Assembly: GCA_965198905.1 (NCBI GenBank)
Contig: OZ240678.1
Span: 372,001 to 436,000 of the forward strand
Direction: 5' to 3'
Length of the DNA stretch: 64,000 nt
Source of the DNA: CAHJWH01 sp965198905
GTDB taxonomy: Bacteria; Pseudomonadota; Alphaproteobacteria; Caulobacterales; Caulobacteraceae
Shown here one piece after another: positions 52,136 to 60,423 of the stretch. The stretch's first letter is position 1. Each line of letters begins with the position of its first letter. Under the pieces are notes generated by a model, which was not told the origin of the DNA, made no database searches, and saw only the letters and a list, made by a program, of their open reading frames with translations. The position numbers and the translations under genes are program-made.

Positions 52136-53029
52136 TCAGATCTGGCCTGACAGGTGGGTGTCGCTCTCTTCGGCCACCCGCATCAGATACTGCCCATAGC
52201 CGCTCTTGCCGAGCTGGCGGCCCAGCGCGGCCAGCTCGTCGGCGGTGATGTAGCCGTTCTCGAAGGCGATGACTTCCGGGCACGAGATGCGCTCGCCCTG
52301 CCGGTTCTCCAGCGCGCGGACATAGCTCGCCGCCTCGATCAGGCTGTCTGGGGTGCCGCTGTCGAGCCAGGCCATGCCGCGCCCCATCCGCGCGACGTTC
52401 AGCTGGCCCCGCTCCAGATAGGCGCGGTTGACGTCGGTGATCTCCAGCTCGCCCCGGGCCGACGGCTTCACGTCGGCGGCGATGTCCACCACCGCCTCGT
52501 CGTAGAAATAGAGCCCCGTCACCGCCCAGTGCGACTTGGGCTGGGTCGGCTTCTCCTCGATGGACAGGGCGCGGCCCTGCTCGTCGAACTCCACCACGCC
52601 GAATCGCTCCGGATCGGCGACGCGGTAGCCGAACACGCTCGCGCCCAAAGGCCGCGCGCGCGCCTGGCGCATCAGCCCGCTCAGGCCCGTGCCGTGGAAG
52701 ATGTTGTCGCCCAGGATCAGGGCCGAAGGGCCGCCCTGTACGAAATCCGCCCCGATGTGGAAGGCCTGGGCCAAGCCGTCCGGGCTCGGCTGCTCGGCGT
52801 AGGACAGGCTCAGCCCCCAGCGCGCGCCATCCCCCAGCAGGCGCTGAAAGATCGGCAGGTCCACTGGGGTGGAAATCAGCATCACCTCCCGGATACCCGC
52901 CTGCATCAAGGTGGCCAGCGGGAAGTAGATCATCGGCCGGTCATAGACCGGCAGCATCTGCTTGGAGACGCCGAAGGTCATGGGGTGCAGCCGCGTGCCA
53001 CTGCCCCCCGCCAGGATGATGCCCTTCAA
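52136..53029 (-). CDS. rfbA: Glucose-1-phosphate thymidylyltransferase
   Basis: 297 residues. The nucleotide site GGSGTRLHPMT, KQMLPVYDRPMIYFPL, ILGDNIFHG and FVEFDEQGRALSIEEKPTQPKS-type motifs are those of RmlA. It makes dTDP-glucose from dTTP and glucose-1-phosphate. It is codirectional with rfbC upstream and rfbB downstream with about 20-30 nt gaps, a standard sugar-nucleotide operon. Confidence 0.97.
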   Translation of the reverse strand: MKGIILAGGSGTRLHPMTFGVSKQMLPVYDRPMIYFPLATLMQAGIREVMLISTPVDLPIFQRLLGDGARWGLSLSYAEQPSPDGLAQAFHIGADFVQGGPSALILGDNIFHGTGLSGLMRQARARPLGASVFGYRVADPERFGVVEFDEQGRALSIEEKPTQPKSHWAVTGLYFYDEAVVDIAADVKPSARGELEITDVNRAYLERGQLNVARMGRGMAWLDSGTPDSLIEAASYVRALENRQGERISCPEVIAFENGYITADELAALGRQLGKSGYGQYLMRVAEESDTHLSGQI

Positions 53030-53058
53030 AACCCACCTGCTCTCACAATGACGCCCAC

Positions 53059-53610
53059 TCAGAACACCGCCGGCATATCGGCCAGATGCGGCGCCTTTCG
53101 GTCCTTGTCGGACACCAGCGGCTCGATGCCGTCCAGCGGCCAGTCGACGCCGATGGCCGGATCGTCGAAGGCCACCGCCCCGTCATGGGCGGCGCTGTAA
53201 TAGGCGGTGACCTTGTAGAGGAACTCCACGTCGTCGGTCAGGGTGCAGAAGCCGTGCAGGAAACCCTCCGGCACCCAGAGCTGGCGCCAGTTCTGCTCGC
53301 TCAGCTCCACCCCGATGTGGCGGCCATAGGTGGGCGACGCGCGCCGGACGTCGACGGCCACGTCATAGACCGCCCCTCGGGTGACCCGCACCAGCTTGCC
53401 CTGGGCGAAGGGCGGCGCCTGATAGTGCAGGCCGCGGATGACGCCGCGCTTGCTGGAGCGGGAGTGGTTGTCCTGCACGAAGGTCACCGGCCCCGCCGCG
53501 GCTTCGAAGGCGTCCTGGCGAAACACCTCGGAGAAGAAACCCCGCGCATCGCCGTGACGGGAGGGGCTCATCAGCAGCGGACCGGCGATGTCAAACGTCT
53601 CGATCTGCAT
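53059..53610 (-). CDS. rfbC: dTDP-4-dehydrorhamnose 3,5-epimerase
   Basis: 183 residues, cupin fold. RmlC motifs: HGDARGFFSEVFR, DNHSRSSKRGVIRGLHYQ (catalytic His), GKLVRVTRGAVYDVAVD and WVPEGFLHGFCTL. The ATG at 53610 is preferred over the upstream GTG at 53619 because GAGGTGAG sits before it at suitable distance. It is the first gene of the run, beginning about 100 nt from tRNA-Ala, whose terminator separates them. Confidence 0.95.
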   Translation of the reverse strand: MQIETFDIAGPLLMSPSRHGDARGFFSEVFRQDAFEAAAGPVTFVQDNHSRSSKRGVIRGLHYQAPPFAQGKLVRVTRGAVYDVAVDVRRASPTYGRHIGVELSEQNWRQLWVPEGFLHGFCTLTDDVEFLYKVTAYYSAAHDGAVAFDDPAIGVDWPLDGIEPLVSDKDRKAPHLADMPAVF

Positions 53611-53676
53611 CCATCTCACCTCGTCTCGGCGCGAGCCGGAGCGACGGCTGATATCTACGTCGCATCAAACTGAAAC

Positions 53677-53706
53677 CAAAAGGCCGCTCCCGTAAGGAAG
53701 CGGCCT
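53677..53706 (-). terminator. Intrinsic terminator of tRNA-Ala
   Basis: Stem AGGCCGCT (53681-53688) with AGCGGCCT (53699-53706). On the minus strand the stem is followed by TTTTGG. It begins 5 nt past the tRNA 3' end. Confidence 0.75.
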
Positions 53707-53710
53707 GGAT

Positions 53711-53786
53711 TGGTGGAGCTAAGCGGAGTCGAACCGCTGACCTCTTGAATGCCATTCAAGCGCTCTACCAGCTGAGCTATAGCCCC
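53711..53786 (-). tRNA. tRNA-Ala(GGC)
   Basis: 76 nt. Acceptor GGGGCTA pairs with TAGCTCC. The D arm carries GGTAGAGC, the anticodon loop is TGGCATT with anticodon GGC, the T loop is TTCGACT and CCA is encoded. It is transcribed leftward and has its own promoter and terminator. Confidence 0.97.
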
Positions 53787-53826
53787 GGGGTGTCCGGTTC
53801 GCGAGGGGTCGTCCGCGAGGCCGCGA

Positions 53827-53855
53827 TGTCTAGGTCAGCGGCCTGCGCGGATCAA
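53827..53855 (-). promoter_or_regulatory. Candidate promoter of tRNA-Ala
   Basis: On the minus strand TTGATC (53855-53850) is followed after exactly 17 nt by TAGACA (53832-53827), about 40 nt before the tRNA. Confidence 0.6.
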
Positions 53856-53868
53856 CCCCTCGGTGGGA

Positions 53869-54333
53869 TCAGCGATCATCATCCTTGCCGGGACGTTCCA
53901 GCCCGTCCTCGCCAAAGCCGTCCTCCTCCTCTTCCTCTAGGAAGGGAACGTCTTCGGTTTCAGCGTCGAGCTCGGACGCCTCCTCCTCCTCGAAGTCGAC
54001 GCCGAGGTCCGGCTCTGCGGGAGCGGGCGCGCCCTCCTCAGCTTCGTCGGCCTCGACGGGTTCGGCCTCGGCCGCCTCGTCGATCTCGGGGGTGTCGTCC
54101 TGCTCCTCGAAGCCCTCCTCCTCGGCATCGGCCTCCTTCGGCTTGGCCGGCGCTTCGTCCGCCTCGTAGTCGGGCGGGGTAGTGCGGGCCCGCACGCGGC
54201 GGGAGCGGACGGCCTCTTCCGGATCGAACTCCGTGCCGCACTTGGGGCAGGTCGCCGGGCGGCGGTTCAGATCATAGAACTTGGCTTGGCAGTTGGGACA
54301 GACCTGCTTGGTCCCCAGATCGGGATTGGCCAA
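53869..54333 (-). CDS. TIGR02300 zinc-ribbon protein with acidic tail
   Basis: 154 residues from TTG at 54333 (GAGG about 6 nt upstream), which starts the family sequence ANPDLGTKQVCPNCQAKFYDLNRRP. Two CxxC knuckles (CPNC and CPKC) form a zinc ribbon. The rest is extremely acidic (Glu/Asp/Ala repeats) to the C-terminus. TIGR02300 is a conserved alphaproteobacterial family of unknown function. Earlier Met codons in the longer frame give a non-family N-terminus. Confidence 0.9.
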   Translation of the reverse strand: MANPDLGTKQVCPNCQAKFYDLNRRPATCPKCGTEFDPEEAVRSRRVRARTTPPDYEADEAPAKPKEADAEEEGFEEQDDTPEIDEAAEAEPVEADEAEEGAPAPAEPDLGVDFEEEEASELDAETEDVPFLEEEEEDGFGEDGLERPGKDDDR

Positions 54334-54346
54334 CGAGGACCTCGTG

Positions 54347-54571
54347 CTAGAATTTTGTTGGGATTTGCGGAGAACCGGCCGGCTCCTTGCCACGCACCTT
54401 CGGCGCTGTCAAAGCGCGGCGCCCCGCAGGCGCGGGCTGCGGATGGCTGGAGAGCCAGTGTGGGCCGAGCAGGCCGACGGCCGCGCCCGCCAGGGTCAGG
54501 ACCAGGCCGAAGGCGAGGGCCGCCCAGAACAGCGGCGTGAACAGAGGCGGCGGCGGCTCGTCCTCGATCAT
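54347..54571 (-). CDS. Small single-pass membrane protein
   Basis: 74 residues: short acidic-proline N-terminus (MIEDEPPPPL), one hydrophobic helix (about 13-36, with FWAALAFGLVLTLAGAAVGLL) and a basic Pro/Ala tail. It overlaps the hemD stop by 4 nt (ATGA) and is followed 13 nt later by the TIGR02300 gene, so it is likely part of the hem run. No family was recognised. Confidence 0.65.
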   Translation of the reverse strand: MIEDEPPPPLFTPLFWAALAFGLVLTLAGAAVGLLGPHWLSSHPQPAPAGRRALTAPKVRGKEPAGSPQIPTKF

Positions 54572-55269
54572 CCCAGCCGCTCCAGCAGGCTCGCCTCATC
54601 GGGACGCACGGCGGTCCGAAAGTCCTTGAACGCCAGGTGCGCGATCGGGTCGAGGCAGGCCTGGGACAGGCCGATGGCCAGCACGCGCTCCAGCTCCGCA
54701 GGCCGCCGGCCCGCCAGGAGCGTGGCCAGGACGCGCGCAGCCTTGGGCGAATGCAGCAGCACCACGTCCAACTCCGCCCGTTGCAGGGCCTGATCCGCCG
54801 CGTCCGCCACGCGGGTCGCCGCGATCGTCTGATAAAGGGTTAAGACCTCCACCCTCACACCCCGGGTCGACAGGGCGCCGGCGAGATCGCCCGCCCGTTC
54901 CTGCGCGCACGGGTAGAGCACCACGCCCTTGGGCGACCGGGCGGCGATGTGGTCGGCCAGGGCCGCGACGTCGGCTCCCGCCGAGCTGATCGTCTCGAAG
55001 CCCAGGCTCCGGGCGGCGGCGGCGGTGGCGTCTCCGACCGCGAAGACCGGCCAGTCCCGGCGCGCCGTCCAGGCGGCGAAGGCCCGCATCGCATTGGCGC
55101 TGGTGAAGGCGACGGCGCCGATCTCGTCACCAGGCTGCTCTGGGAGAGCCAGAAGCTCGACGCTCAGCAGGCTCTCAACCAGCGGGACGTGCCCAAGCTC
55201 GGCGAGCCGGGTCGCCGTGGCCGCGGCGCCTGGCTGCGCCCGGGTGACCCAGACGCGCAGCCCCCCCAC
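54568..55269 (-). CDS. hemD: Uroporphyrinogen-III synthase
   Basis: 233 residues from a GTG start 2 nt after the hemC stop. The two-domain HemD pattern is present but weakly conserved as usual: RVWVTRAQPGA, AVAFTSANAMRAF, FAVGDATAAAARSLGF, EVLTLYQTIAA, VVLLHSPKAARVL, AIGLSQACLDPI. It closes hydroxymethylbilane to uroporphyrinogen III with inversion of ring D. The strongest support is its coupled place after hemC. Confidence 0.92.
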   Translation of the reverse strand: MGGLRVWVTRAQPGAAATATRLAELGHVPLVESLLSVELLALPEQPGDEIGAVAFTSANAMRAFAAWTARRDWPVFAVGDATAAAARSLGFETISSAGADVAALADHIAARSPKGVVLYPCAQERAGDLAGALSTRGVRVEVLTLYQTIAATRVADAADQALQRAELDVVLLHSPKAARVLATLLAGRRPAELERVLAIGLSQACLDPIAHLAFKDFRTAVRPDEASLLERLG

Positions 55270-55271
55270 GC

Positions 55272-56231
55272 TCAGCCGAGCTGAAGCCGCGCGCCGCCGG
55301 CCGCCTTCACTTTGAGCCCGAGGTCGAGCCCCAGCGCATGGGCGCTCGCCTCATCCGGGGACGCCAGTTCGGCGCTCTCGCGCCAGCGGCCCGAGCCGTC
55401 AGGCGCCAGCGCCTCCACCACCAGCGACATGGCCCCGGGCTTCAGGCGGGCATAGGCGCCCATGGCGGTGCGGCAGGACCCCTCCAGCGCCTCCAGCGCG
55501 CCGCGCTCGGCGGCCAGGGCCAGGGCGGTCGGCGCGTGGCGCATGGCCAGGATCCAGGGCGCCTCGGCGTCGTCCATCCGCGTCTGGATCGCCAGGGCGC
55601 CTTGACCCGGCGCGGGCGGCGCGGCGACGGGGTCCAGCGCCTCGCGCACCCGGTCCTGCAGGCCGAGCCGGTTCAGGCCGGCGAGAGCCAGCAAGGTGGC
55701 GTCCACCTCGCCCTCGTCCAGCTTGCGCAGCCGCGTTTGCACGTTGCCGCGGAACATCACGATCTCCAGGTCAGGGCGGCGGTGCAGCGCCTGGGCCTGG
55801 CGGCGCAGGCTGGCGGTGCCGAGCTTCGCGCCGTGGGGCAGGTCGTCGAAGCGGGCGTGGCGGGGGCTGACGAAGGCGTCTCGCACATCCTCCCGCTCCG
55901 GATGAGCGGCGAGCACGAGGCCCGGCGTCGGCTCGGCCGGCACGTCCTTCAGGGAGTGGACGGCGCAGTCGATCCGGCCGTCGAGCAGGGCCTGCTCGAT
56001 CTCCTTGGTGAACAGCGCCTTGCCGCCGACCTCCAGCAGCCGACGGTCCTGGATGCGGTCGCCGGCGGTGGAGATCAGCACGAGCGGCGCCACTTCGTCC
56101 GCCGCCTCGGAGGGCGCGCCGAGGGCAGAGACGATGGCGGCCTGAGTCCAGCGCGCCTGGACCTGGGCCAGTTGCGAGGCGCGGGTGCCGATGCGGATGG
56201 GGCCTTGGGGCGAGGAGCCGGTCGGTTGCAT
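55272..56231 (-). CDS. hemC: Porphobilinogen deaminase (hydroxymethylbilane synthase)
   Basis: 319 residues. IGTRASQLAQVQA, VHSLKDVPA, GTASLRRQAQ and the cofactor-cysteine region LEGSCRTAMGAYA are diagnostic. It polymerises four porphobilinogen units on a dipyrromethane cofactor bound to that Cys. It is transcribed leftward with hemD. The 86-nt gap to tsaD, in the other direction, must hold both promoters. Confidence 0.97.
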   Translation of the reverse strand: MQPTGSSPQGPIRIGTRASQLAQVQARWTQAAIVSALGAPSEAADEVAPLVLISTAGDRIQDRRLLEVGGKALFTKEIEQALLDGRIDCAVHSLKDVPAEPTPGLVLAAHPEREDVRDAFVSPRHARFDDLPHGAKLGTASLRRQAQALHRRPDLEIVMFRGNVQTRLRKLDEGEVDATLLALAGLNRLGLQDRVREALDPVAAPPAPGQGALAIQTRMDDAEAPWILAMRHAPTALALAAERGALEALEGSCRTAMGAYARLKPGAMSLVVEALAPDGSGRWRESAELASPDEASAHALGLDLGLKVKAAGGARLQLG

Positions 56232-56317
56232 GGGCGGAAACGCGGGGCTACCTCGAAGCGGACCGTCGGCTGGTACAGGAGCCGGCCCCGCCCCGCAACG
56301 CGAGCCCGCCCCTTTCC

Positions 56318-57424
56318 GTGCGCACCCTGACCGTCCTCGGCGTCGAGACCAGCTGCGACGAGACCGCCGCCTCCGTGGTCCGCTGGACCGAGGGCGGCGA
56401 CGGGCCGGCGCAGGTGCTGTCGAGCGTGGTGGCCAGCCAGGTGGCGGCGCACCGCCCGTATGGCGGCGTGGTGCCGGAGGTCGCCGCCCGCGCCCACGTG
56501 GAGATCATCGATCAGGTGATCGCCCAGGCCATGGAGCAGGCCGGGGTCGGCTTCGGCCGGCTCGACGGCGTGGCGGCGACCGCAGGGCCGGGACTGGTGG
56601 GCGGGGTCATGGTGGGGCTGTCGGCGGGCAAGGCCATCGCCCTGGCCCGCGGCCTGCCCCTGGTGGCGGTGAACCACCTCGAGGGCCACGCGGTGTCGGC
56701 CCGGCTTGCGGCGTGCGCGCCCTATCCGTTCCTGCTGCTGCTGGTCTCCGGCGGCCATTGCCAGCTGCTGGCGGTGGAGGGGATTGGCCGGGCGCGGCGG
56801 CTCGGCACGACCCTCGACGACGCCGCGGGCGAGGCCTTCGACAAGATCGCCGCTACTCTCGGCCTGCCTTATCCGGGCGGCCCGGCGCTGGAAGCGTTGG
56901 CGCGGGAGGGACAACCGGGGCGGTTCGCCCTACCGAAGATGCTGCATGGGCGGCAAGGGTTCGACTTCTCCTTCTCGGGGCTGAAGACCGCCGCCGCGAG
57001 GCTGGCCGAGGCGCTGGAGGACGAGGGCCGCGCCGAGCAGGGCCGCGCCGACCTGGCCCGGTCGGTGCAGGACGCCATCGCCGACCAGCTGGCCGAGCGC
57101 AGCAGCCGCGCCATGGCCGCCTTCGCCGCCGAGCAAGGCCCGGACGGGCGGCTGTTCGTGGTGGCGGGAGGGGTCGCCGCCAACGGCGAGGTGCGCGCGC
57201 GGCTGCAGGCGGTGGCGGCGGCGCAGGGCTTCGCCTTCGCCGCGCCGCCCCTGGCCTACTGCACCGACAACGCCGCGATGATCGCGCTCGCAGGCGCGGA
57301 GCGGCTGGCGCTCGGTCTCACCGACGGCTGGGGCGCCCCCGCCCGCCCGCGCTGGCCTCTCGACGCGGAGGCCGCCCTGCTGAACCCCACCCACGTCGCC
57401 GGCCGCAAGGGGGCCAAGGCGTGA
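56318..57424 (+). CDS. tsaD: tRNA N6-threonylcarbamoyladenosine transferase TsaD
   Basis: 368 residues from GTG. Kae1/TsaD motifs: LGVETSCDETAAS, the metal-binding NHLEGH, LLLVSGGHCQL and GLPYPGGPALEALA; VAGGVAANGEVRARL follows. It installs the t6A37 modification on ANN-decoding tRNAs with TsaB/C/E. The GTG start fits the HemC-side spacer. The stop overlaps the gpsA start (GTGA). Confidence 0.96.
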   Translation: MRTLTVLGVETSCDETAASVVRWTEGGDGPAQVLSSVVASQVAAHRPYGGVVPEVAARAHVEIIDQVIAQAMEQAGVGFGRLDGVAATAGPGLVGGVMVGLSAGKAIALARGLPLVAVNHLEGHAVSARLAACAPYPFLLLLVSGGHCQLLAVEGIGRARRLGTTLDDAAGEAFDKIAATLGLPYPGGPALEALAREGQPGRFALPKMLHGRQGFDFSFSGLKTAAARLAEALEDEGRAEQGRADLARSVQDAIADQLAERSSRAMAAFAAEQGPDGRLFVVAGGVAANGEVRARLQAVAAAQGFAFAAPPLAYCTDNAAMIALAGAERLALGLTDGWGAPARPRWPLDAEAALLNPTHVAGRKGAKA

Positions 57425-58449
57425 TCTCGGCCCGCTTCAAGACGCTGGGCGTCATCGGCGCCGGGGCGTGGGGGACCGCGCTGGCTCAGGTCGGCGCCCG
57501 GGCGGGCCTCGGCGTGATGCTTTGGGCGCACGAGGCCGACGTGGCCGCCGCGATGGCGTCCACCCGCGAGAACACCGCCTACCTGCCCGGCGTGCGGCTG
57601 GAAGCAGGCGTGGCGCCGACCGCGCGCGCCGCCGATCTGGCCGGAGCAGACCTGATCCTGGCCGCCTGCCCCGCCCAGCACATGCGCGCCACCCTGTCCG
57701 CCTTCGCCGCGCACCTCGATCCCGCAGCCCCAGTCGTCCTCTGCGCCAAGGGCGTGGAGCAGGGCTCGCTGCGGCTGATGAGCGAGGTGCTGGCCGAGGT
57801 GTCGCCGCACGCTCCGGTCGCTGTGCTCTCCGGTCCGAGCTTCGCGGCCGAGGTCGCGCGGGGCCTGCCCTGTGCGGTGACCCTGGCCTGCGCCGACCTC
57901 CCGCTCGGCGACGCCATCGCCCACGCCATCGCTCTGCCGAGCTTTCGCCCCTACGTCGCCGACGACGTCGTCGGCGCGGAGGCCGGGGGGGCGGTGAAGA
58001 ACGTGCTGGCCATCGCCTGCGGCGTGGTGGAGGGCCGGGGCCTGGGGCGCAGCGCCCACGCCGGCCTGATCACCCGGGGCTTTGCGGAGATGACACGGCT
58101 CGGCGTGGCGCTCGGCGCACGGGCGGAGACGCTCGCCGGCCTCTGCGGCCTGGGCGATCTGGTGCTCACCTGTTCCAGCCCGCAGTCGCGCAACATGAGC
58201 CTGGGCGTAGCGCTGGGCCGCGGCGACACGCTGGAGGCCGCCCTGGCGGGCAAGCGCTCCGTCGCCGAGGGCTTGGCCTCGGCGCCCGCAGTGCGGGCGC
58301 TGGCCGCGCGGCTCGGGGTGGAGGTTCCCATCTGCGAGGCGGTGGCGCGGGTGGTGAGCGGCGAAACCGAGCTGGAGGCGGCCATCGACGGCCTGCTCTC
58401 CCGCCCCCTAGCGATGGAGCTTCACGACATGCGAGGTACGTCCCGATGA
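57421..58449 (+). CDS. gpsA: Glycerol-3-phosphate dehydrogenase [NAD(P)+]
   Basis: 342 residues from GTG at 57421. The dinucleotide site is GAGAWGTALA. Catalytic and substrate motifs are GPSFAAEVARGLPCAVTL, GGAVKNVLAIACGVVEG (catalytic Lys), GLGDLVLTCSSPQSRN. It supplies sn-glycerol-3-phosphate for phospholipids. It is translationally coupled to tsaD and to the YciI gene after it. A much longer frame upstream overlaps tsaD and is ignored. Confidence 0.96.
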   Translation: MISARFKTLGVIGAGAWGTALAQVGARAGLGVMLWAHEADVAAAMASTRENTAYLPGVRLEAGVAPTARAADLAGADLILAACPAQHMRATLSAFAAHLDPAAPVVLCAKGVEQGSLRLMSEVLAEVSPHAPVAVLSGPSFAAEVARGLPCAVTLACADLPLGDAIAHAIALPSFRPYVADDVVGAEAGGAVKNVLAIACGVVEGRGLGRSAHAGLITRGFAEMTRLGVALGARAETLAGLCGLGDLVLTCSSPQSRNMSLGVALGRGDTLEAALAGKRSVAEGLASAPAVRALAARLGVEVPICEAVARVVSGETELEAAIDGLLSRPLAMELHDMRGTSR

Positions 58450-58742
58450 GCCTGTTCGTCCTGCACTGCACCGACCGGCCAGACTCCGTCGCGCTCAGAG
58501 TCGCCACGCGCGAGGCGCACCTGGCCTACCTCGAAGGGCTCGGAGCGCGGGTGAAGCTCGGCGGCCCGATGCTGGACGAGGCGTCCGGCGCGTCCATCGG
58601 GTCCCTGCTGATCGTGGAGGCCGACGACATCGCAGCGGCCCGCAATTTGGCCGCCGACGACCCGTATGCCCGAGCCGGCCTGTTTGACGCGGTGGACGTA
58701 ACGCCGTGGCGGCTTGTGGTAGGCGGGTTCGAGGCGCCCTGA
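58446..58742 (+). CDS. YciI-family protein
   Basis: 98 residues. The YCII/EthD-like fold is indicated by LHCTDRPDSVALRVATREAHLAYLE, the conserved His and Asp, and VEADDIAAARNLAADDPYARAGLFDAVDVTPW. The family has a ferredoxin-like fold with a putative His-Asp active site but no settled reaction. It overlaps the gpsA stop (ATGA). Confidence 0.9.
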   Translation: MSLFVLHCTDRPDSVALRVATREAHLAYLEGLGARVKLGGPMLDEASGASIGSLLIVEADDIAAARNLAADDPYARAGLFDAVDVTPWRLVVGGFEAP

Positions 58743-58920
58743 GGACGGCCAGATTCGCCATGGCTGGCGAAATTGCGCGCGGCGCGCTATATGACCAATG
58801 TCGATCTCTGCTGCGCAACGCTTCAGGCCGTCTCGCGAAGCGCGGGGATCCTTCTAGCCGACCCTTCCAGACTCGATGGCTCCGGGGATGTCCTGGGCGC
58901 CCAACGTTTAGGAGGCCTCA
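58743..58920 (+). promoter_or_regulatory. Long leader and promoter region of the cold-shock gene
   Basis: 178 nt. A perfect stem TTCGCCA (58754-58760) / TGGCGAA (58765-58771) with loop TGGC may terminate the tsaD run. GCTATATG at 58787-58794 is a -10-like element (consensus GCTANAWC). This implies a transcribed leader of about 120 nt, as is common for cspA-type genes. AGGAGG precedes the ATG. Confidence 0.5.
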
Positions 58921-59130
58921 ATGGCTACAGGCACTGTAAAGTGGTTCAACACGACCAAGGGTTACGGCTTCATCCAGCCGCAGGACGGTGGCAAAGACGT
59001 GTTCGTCCACGCCTCTGCGGTCGAGCGCTCTGATCTGGGCTCGCTCAACGAAGGCCAGACCGTTTCGTTCGAGCTGGAGCGCGATAAGCGGTCTGGCAAG
59101 GAAAGCGCCGTCAACCTCAAGTCGGCCTGA
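58921..59130 (+). CDS. Cold-shock domain protein
   Basis: 69 residues, a single CSD. RNP1 KGYGFIQP and RNP2 VFVHASA are intact, with the usual GTVKWFN N-terminus. It binds single-stranded nucleic acid and acts as an RNA chaperone or antiterminator. Strong ribosome site AGGAGG lies about 8 nt upstream. An excellent terminator follows. Whether it is cold-induced is not shown by the sequence. Confidence 0.97.
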   Translation: MATGTVKWFNTTKGYGFIQPQDGGKDVFVHASAVERSDLGSLNEGQTVSFELERDKRSGKESAVNLKSA

Positions 59131-59139
59131 CTTTATCTG

Positions 59140-59168
59140 GAGGCCGGCGCAGTCGCTGCGCCGGCCTC
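59140..59168 (+). terminator. Intrinsic terminator after csp
   Basis: A 13-bp GC-rich stem (59140-59152 with 59156-59168) and a TCG loop, followed by GACCTTTCTCT. It begins 9 nt past the stop codon. Confidence 0.85.
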
Positions 59169-59203
59169 GACCTTTCTCTAATCTCCCCGATTCCGGAGGC
59201 CTC

Positions 59204-59434
59204 ATGGCCATAGCCGACATGCTTCCCACGATGGACGACAAGGCGCTGGACAGCCTCAAGGCCAATGCGTTGCGCCTGCAGGACGAACCGGAAAGCAGCC
59301 GTCAGAAGCAGGCGGTGTTGCTCCTCCCGCTCATCGAGGCCGAACTGGCGGAGCGTGAAGCCAAGAAGCCGCCCAAGCCCCCACGGGTGGTGCGTAAGAA
59401 GGCCGCCCCGAAGGTCGCCCCCAAGGCCGCCTGA
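59204..59434 (+). CDS. Small Lys/Pro/Ala-tailed protein of unknown function
   Basis: 76 residues. GGAGG 5 nt before the ATG is a clear ribosome site. An acidic helical front (about 1-47, MAIADMLPTMDDKALDSLKA... LLLPLIEAELAERE) is followed by a basic tail rich in Lys, Pro and Ala (KKPPKPPRVVRKKAAPK). The tail resembles histone-H1-like or nucleoid-binding tails, so nucleic-acid contact is possible but not shown. It follows the csp terminator and needs its own promoter. Confidence 0.75.
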   Translation: MAIADMLPTMDDKALDSLKANALRLQDEPESSRQKQAVLLLPLIEAELAEREAKKPPKPPRVVRKKAAPKVAPKAA

Positions 59435-59553
59435 GTTGCACGCCGGCGTCCTGCCTGCTGTCAGGTGCCGTTGAACTAAGAGCGATCGCGGGAATCATGC
59501 GAGCCTCAGGGTCAGGCGATCTTGGGTGTCGCCGCCGCTGATTGACGACCGAC

Positions 59554-60237
59554 ATGCCGACGCTGGAAGAGCTGTTCGATTTGGGCACAGGAGGCCGGTG
59601 CTCCAAGTGGCGGCATTATTTCGAGATCTACGAACGTTATCTGTCGCGCTTCAAAGACAAACCCTGCACCTTTCTTGAGCTGGGCGTCGCCCAAGGCGGC
59701 TCGTTGGAGATCTTCCAGACCTATCTCGGGCCTGAGGCCCGGCTGATCGGCGTGGACGTCAATCCCGACTGCAAGCAGTGGGAGCGCCCTGGCGTCGCGG
59801 TCCTGATCGGCGATCAGTCCGACGCCAACTTCATCGGCGGGGTCGTCGCGCCTAAGGGCCCTTTCGACATCATCATCGACGACGGCGGCCACGTGGCGGA
59901 CCAGCAGCTGGTGTCCTTCCTCACCCTGTTCCCGCAGCTCAAGGAAGGCGGCGTCTATCTGGTGGAGGACCTGCACACCACCTTCTGGCTGGGGGCGCAG
60001 GGCTCGCGTTTCGGCATCAACTTCTACGATTTCGCCCGTGGACTGGTGGAGAAGCTCAGCCTCTACCATATCGACCAGCGCCTGTTCGATCGCTACCGCG
60101 CGCCCATCGAGCAACGGGAGGGCGCCGTGACCTTCGACAACTTCGCCGTCACCGACATCTTCGGCATCCACTTCTATGACAGCGTCATCGTTTTCGAAAA
60201 ACGCAAGCGGGTTGAACCCTCGTCAGAAATCCGTTGA
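59554..60237 (+). CDS. Class I SAM-dependent methyltransferase
   Basis: 227 residues if the Met at 59554 is used (a TTG four codons earlier is possible). The SAM motif I is FLELGVAQGGSLEIF; motif II/Asp is GVDVNPD, and FDIIIDDGGH is the acidic metal-binding region of the CmcI/TylF-type O-methyltransferases (cephalosporin hydroxylase-like family). The acceptor is likely a sugar or small hydroxyl compound but unknown. No biosynthetic gene cluster surrounds it. Confidence 0.82.
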   Translation: MPTLEELFDLGTGGRCSKWRHYFEIYERYLSRFKDKPCTFLELGVAQGGSLEIFQTYLGPEARLIGVDVNPDCKQWERPGVAVLIGDQSDANFIGGVVAPKGPFDIIIDDGGHVADQQLVSFLTLFPQLKEGGVYLVEDLHTTFWLGAQGSRFGINFYDFARGLVEKLSLYHIDQRLFDRYRAPIEQREGAVTFDNFAVTDIFGIHFYDSVIVFEKRKRVEPSSEIR

Positions 60238-60257
60238 GGCCGACCCGCCGGAGACTT

Positions 60258-60378
60258 GATCCTCCCCTCTTGGGGGAGGGGGACCACGCATAGCTTGGTG
60301 GAGGGGGCGGCCCCGCCCGTTCCGGACTGCAGCCCCCTCAGCCGGCTTCGCCGACAGCTCCCCAAAGGGGGGAGCATC
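60258..60378. repeat. GC-rich inverted repeat pair, family D
   Basis: The left half has CTCCCCTCTTGGGGGAGGGG and GCATAGCTTGGTGGAGGGGG. The right half has GCCCCCTCAGCCGGCTTCGC and CTCCCCAAAGGGGGGAG. The halves are imperfect inverted copies with short internal hairpins. It fills the gap between the methyltransferase and dapD genes, which converge. Confidence 0.75.
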
Positions 60379-60423
60379 ACGAAGCCCGTCTGATTAGCGG
60401 TCCGGCCTCGACCCTTGTTCGCG

